From positions 1 to 6,779 of the forward strand of contig JBAYGX010000086.1 of the NCBI GenBank assembly GCA_041666465.1: 6,779 bases of DNA, written 5' to 3'. The stretch comes from XYC2-FULL-41-22 sp041666465. GTDB taxonomy: Bacteria > Patescibacteriota > Gracilibacteria > UBA1369 > UBA12470. Below, one piece after another: positions 4,183 through 6,779 of the stretch (its first letter is position 1; the number at the start of each line of letters is the position of its first letter). The position numbers were made by a program, and so were the translations under genes. The notes under the pieces are model-generated. The model was not told the origin of the DNA. It made no database searches and worked only from the letters and a program-made list of their open reading frames with translations.

Positions 4183-6779
4183 CTAAAGCTTATCAATCAA
4201 TTTCTTCTCTTCCTTGTATTGTTTTTTAGCTCTCCAAATAAAGATCCCTATCCCTGCAACTACAAGCAGTCCGAAAGTTACAAGCCAGGCATACGAACTC
4301 TTTGTTTGAGTCGACTCGTCCTGATAAGACACTGTTGAAATATCCGCAAGTCCGCTTTCCGCAATTGAAAAATTAACCATAAGAGTTTCTCCGATAACGC
4401 CGGTTTCTTCGTCAACAGGATAAGCATAAAGCACATGTTCCCCTGCCTCCAATTCAGCTGGAGCGTCAACGATCAATTCACCTGTAACCATATCGGCCAT
4501 AAACACCGAACTGAAAATCATACTTCTCCATGTCATAAACATCTTCGTCCCAGGTTCGGTTTTAAATTCAAACGAATCACCATCTACAATCGACTCAACC
4601 TGAACACTTTCAACAGTATTATCCACATGGAAAGTAGTCATATCCGAGATGTTGGAAACTTTACCATTACTATCAATTTCCGAAACAAACATCTTGTATT
4701 CACCATCCTCAAGCTCTTTCTCAAGATACAATGCAAACTTACCATTCTCGTCAGCCTCATCCTCAAGCAACACAACGACGACATTATTTTCATCCATAAT
4801 CGTAATCAGTACATCGGATCCGGGCGCCACAACACCTTTGAAAACAACTTTTGAAGAAACAAAAACATCTTCATCACTAACATTGGTAATTTTCACAGGC
4901 AATGCGGATACATCAACATTAAGGTCAGCCTGGTTTGGATTCAAATCGTAATCAAAAAGCTCCTCGGTATCGGTCATTCCATCACCATCCGAATCCGCAT
5001 TATTCGGATCCGTACCGTAATAAGCTTCAATATAATCCGACATACCATCCAAATCCGAATCCACACTTTCCGCATATACATCGGCATCCACAACCACATG
5101 ATTTTCATCTTTAGGAGCACCACCGCCATAAACACTAATTTCAACAGCATCACTAAGCCCATCTCCATCCGTATCCCAACTGTTAGGATCGGTTTGATAT
5201 GAAAAAACCTCATCATAATCGGACACACCATCATTATCACTATCCGATTTCAACGGATCACCGCCGTAACTATATTCCTCGGCATCGGTCAAACCATCAC
5301 CATCGGTATCAACCGTTCCATCAAAAACATCACCATCGAAATAAACACTTTCCCATAAATCTGGAACACCATTATTATCTTCATCTTCAAACACCGAATC
5401 AAGAACTTCCTCGACATCCGTTTCCAAATCAAATTCCTTGGCAATCTCGTCGGCTTGCTCAATAATTTTTGCGGTATCTTCAACAGAAGAGACCTCGGCA
5501 ACAACATCCTCAACCTCAACCTTCTCTTCATAAATATATTCTTCGGGCTGCTCATCCAAAACAACCTCGTCTATCGGCAATTGATCTTCGACAACATCTT
5601 CCTCAACTAAATCAAGCATCTCGTCCGGAACATACTCTTCCTCTTCGGGGATATCTTCATAATTATCTTCAATAACCTCTTCTTCACCGGCTAATTCATC
5701 ATCATCTTCTTCCTCATCCGTATCTTCATCCGCCGAATAATAAGAACTTCCTCCCCCGCCACCATAAACAACAGGATCTTCATCCTGAACAACTTCTCCT
5801 TGTATAATGGCAGTCGCCGTACCGGATTCGTTCAGCGCCGCATCAATAAGTTTTATCAAATATGTATTACTAACCCCACTAATAACACTTACGGATACCG
5901 AAGAACTTCCGCCTCCGGCAATATCAACACCGCTATCAACACCATTTACATAAATGGAAGTACCAACCTCTCCCGTAACCGTAATCGGTGTAGTCGAGGT
6001 CGTAACACTTGCCGAATAGGAAAGAATTGGCACACTCGGCACAGCTGTATCAAGTGTAATCGTATATGTCCCGGTTCCGGATCTATTGCTATTATAATCA
6101 AGAGAACAAATGTTAAAAATATTGGCACCGTCAACAAGCGTAACAGGATATGTCCATGCCGTTGCACTACCTACCGCTATCCACCCGCTTCCATCTCTTT
6201 CAACACTCGAATAAGCCTCTTTTGTACCTGTGAATGTATATGCCGCTGTTTTTGTTGAATGTCCGACCGTGCTGGTTACAACGAGATCGGTTGGAGCAGT
6301 AACATCTGCAGTCGGAGTTTGTTCCGTAGCTTTTGACGAACTGCTAGTAGCATTCATCGCTATAAAATATGGTGTTGTATAGCCTGATCCTTCAGTTGAC
6401 AAATCCGCATGCATTGCCCAATTACCACTCGCATTAGCCACAGTGGTTTCGAAATTTGTTCCACCAACAAAATCCACAGTACAATTATTACAAGTCGTAC
6501 CATGTGCATATGATGTATCGGCATATGTAACTACAGGAGCAACCATGCTTTCATTCGCTCCAGCTGCAAACCAAATCGTTTCATATACACCTACGAGTGG
6601 TGGTAAAAATCTATTTCCACGAATTGAAATATATTTGCTATTTACATCTCCAACTGTAATTCCTCTATCACCTCCGGTTATACAGATAAGATTACCTTCG
6701 TTTGCATTGGCACCACCAATTATTTGTCCATCTCCATTTGGAATATCTATCCCATTACCCGTATTCGGCCGTCTTGTAG
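4183..6779 (-). CDS. Large cell-surface protein: beta-helix-type N-part, Ig-like domains, acidic linker, thrombospondin type 3-like calcium repeats, C-terminal membrane anchor (5' partial)
   Basis: Only the C-terminal 864 residues are present; no stop occurs between the ATG at 6546 and the right edge. Residues are numbered from that ATG. Seventy-seven residues before it resemble right-handed beta-helix rungs (I-I-G-G, E-G-N-L-I, I-R-G-N-R-F). Next come an Ig-like domain with C19/C22 (1-80), two further Ig-like segments (about 82-170 and 167-250), a Gly stretch with an acidic linker (about 251-387), six Asp-rich calcium repeats (388-529), two more beta-sandwich-like segments (about 548-730), a membrane helix (752-771) and a basic tail. 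It should be displayed outside the cell and anchored by its C-terminus; the signal peptide must lie beyond the window. Adhesion or a stalk-like role is inferred. The TAG stop is at 4183-4185. Confidence 0.85.
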   Translation of the reverse strand, partial: TRRPNTGNGIDIPNGDGQIIGGANANEGNLICITGGDRGITVGDVNSKYISIRGNRFLPPLVGVYETIWFAAGANESMVAPVVTYADTSYAHGTTCNNCTVDFVGGTNFETTVANASGNWAMHADLSTEGSGYTTPYFIAMNATSSSSKATEQTPTADVTAPTDLVVTSTVGHSTKTAAYTFTGTKEAYSSVERDGSGWIAVGSATAWTYPVTLVDGANIFNICSLDYNSNRSGTGTYTITLDTAVPSVPILSYSASVTTSTTPITVTGEVGTSIYVNGVDSGVDIAGGGSSSVSVSVISGVSNTYLIKLIDAALNESGTATAIIQGEVVQDEDPVVYGGGGGSSYYSADEDTDEEEDDDELAGEEEVIEDNYEDIPEEEEYVPDEMLDLVEEDVVEDQLPIDEVVLDEQPEEYIYEEKVEVEDVVAEVSSVEDTAKIIEQADEIAKEFDLETDVEEVLDSVFEDEDNNGVPDLWESVYFDGDVFDGTVDTDGDGLTDAEEYSYGGDPLKSDSDNDGVSDYDEVFSYQTDPNSWDTDGDGLSDAVEISVYGGGAPKDENHVVVDADVYAESVDSDLDGMSDYIEAYYGTDPNNADSDGDGMTDTEELFDYDLNPNQADLNVDVSALPVKITNVSDEDVFVSSKVVFKGVVAPGSDVLITIMDENNVVVVLLEDEADENGKFALYLEKELEDGEYKMFVSEIDSNGKVSNISDMTTFHVDNTVESVQVESIVDGDSFEFKTEPGTKMFMTWRSMIFSSVFMADMVTGELIVDAPAELEAGEHVLYAYPVDEETGVIGETLMVNFSIAESGLADISTVSYQDESTQTKSSYAWLVTFGLLVVAGIGIFIWRAKKQYKEEKKLIDKL
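4234..4293 (-). other. C-terminal transmembrane anchor of the surface protein
   Basis: Residues 752-771 (YAWLVTFGLLVVAGIGIFIW) form one uninterrupted hydrophobic helix. The last 16 residues carry six Lys and one Arg, including R-A-K-K and E-E-K-K. The positive-inside rule puts this tail in the cytoplasm and the rest outside. There is no LPxTG motif, so anchoring is by the helix and not by sortase. Confidence 0.8.
4960..5385 (-). repeat. Six Asp-rich thrombospondin type 3-like calcium-binding repeats
   Basis: The motif D-x-D-x-D-G-x-x-D-x-x-E occurs at residues 388 (variant D-E-D-N-N-G), 413, 435, 458, 496 and 518 of the surface protein. The DNA starts, on the - strand, are 5385, 5310, 5244, 5175, 5061 and 4995. 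Several copies follow the usual G-x-D-P-x-x-x-D lead (G-G-D-P, Q-T-D-P, G-T-D-P). Spacing is 22-25 residues, except 38 between copies four and five. Such repeats bind calcium and form a rigid rod. Confidence 0.85.
5392..5796 (-). other. Glycine stretch and long acidic linker of the surface protein
   Basis: Residues 251-385. A G-G-G-G-G stretch (262-266) leads into a run dominated by Glu and Asp, including DEDTDEEEDDDELAGEEE (273-290), with very few basic residues until K342. It is probably an extended, disordered, strongly negative spacer that pushes the distal domains away from the cell and may bind cations. The strong composition bias also explains the long C-rich open frames on the opposite strand. 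Confidence 0.7.
6547..6777 (-). other. Right-handed parallel beta-helix-like segment upstream of the apparent start
   Basis: These 77 codons continue the surface-protein frame without a stop. The translation is rich in Gly, Asn and Ile and has rung-like motifs: G-N-G-I-D-I, D-G-Q-I-I-G-G, N-E-G-N-L-I, R-G-I-T-V and K-Y-I-S-I-R-G-N-R-F. In many bacterial surface proteins such rungs come just before a domain with a G-T-x-C-x-x-C-T-V motif, and that domain follows here (GTTCNNCTVDF at 16-26). This makes the ATG at 6546 an internal Met. Confidence 0.65.

Noticed and set aside
4960..5385. Calling the Asp-rich repeats dockerin or paired EF-hands.
   Set aside because: Six copies at 22-25-residue spacing with G-T-D-P leads fit thrombospondin type 3-like repeats better than a two-copy dockerin.
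5800..6258. A 152-codon + strand frame, and others at 4435-4854 and 5199-5465, opposite the surface-protein gene.
   Set aside because: The translations are biased toward Asn, His, Arg and Ile as expected from the complement of repetitive coding sequence, and they show no recognisable domain.
1..6779. Reassignment of TGA to glycine, as in Gracilibacteria and Absconditabacteria.
   Set aside because: Over 2,100 codons contain no in-frame TGA, the three genes end in TAA or TAG, and glycine uses GGN codons normally.

Overview
The window holds two large genes, each running off an edge, and one small gene between them. From left to right these are a rightward gene (bases 2-3823, 5' end missing), a leftward 92-codon gene (3825-4103) and a leftward surface-protein gene (4183-6779, 5' end missing). 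The DNA is AT-rich. The standard genetic code fits: over 2,100 codons stay open with TGA read as a stop. The surface protein (beta-helix, Ig-like domains, acidic linker, Asp-rich calcium repeats, C-terminal membrane anchor) and the missing Shine-Dalgarno sequence would suit a Candidate Phyla Radiation (Patescibacteria) bacterium of the Peregrinibacteria type. That placement is an impression from protein style, not a demonstrated assignment.

Bases 2-3823 encode a signalling protein built like eukaryotic soluble adenylyl cyclase (ADCY10) and its bacterial relatives: two class III cyclase domains, a STAND/AAA-type NTPase region, and a long helical TPR-like tail. The first cyclase domain keeps the two metal-binding aspartates and the second keeps the Asn/Arg pair, so one shared active site is plausible. 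The NTPase region has lost both Walker motifs and looks like a pseudo-NTPase scaffold.

Bases 3825-4103 encode a small membrane protein or lipoprotein of unknown function that ends in three copies of an I-M-I-Q-P motif. Its stop codon lies one base from the stop of the cyclase gene, facing it. Upstream of it (4104-4182) are a strong sigma70-like promoter and a GC-rich dyad that overlaps the promoter's -35 element. The dyad could also serve as a terminator.

Bases 4183-6779 encode the C-terminal part of a large cell-surface protein. The apparent ATG start at 6546 is internal: the frame stays open to the right edge and encodes beta-helix-type sequence there.

Wobble bases favour A on the + strand in both large genes despite their opposite directions. 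This suggests a replication-strand bias, with the - strand as the likely leading strand. I saw no tRNA, rRNA, CRISPR array, transposase or phage gene. The genes share a locus, but nothing in the sequence shows that they work together.
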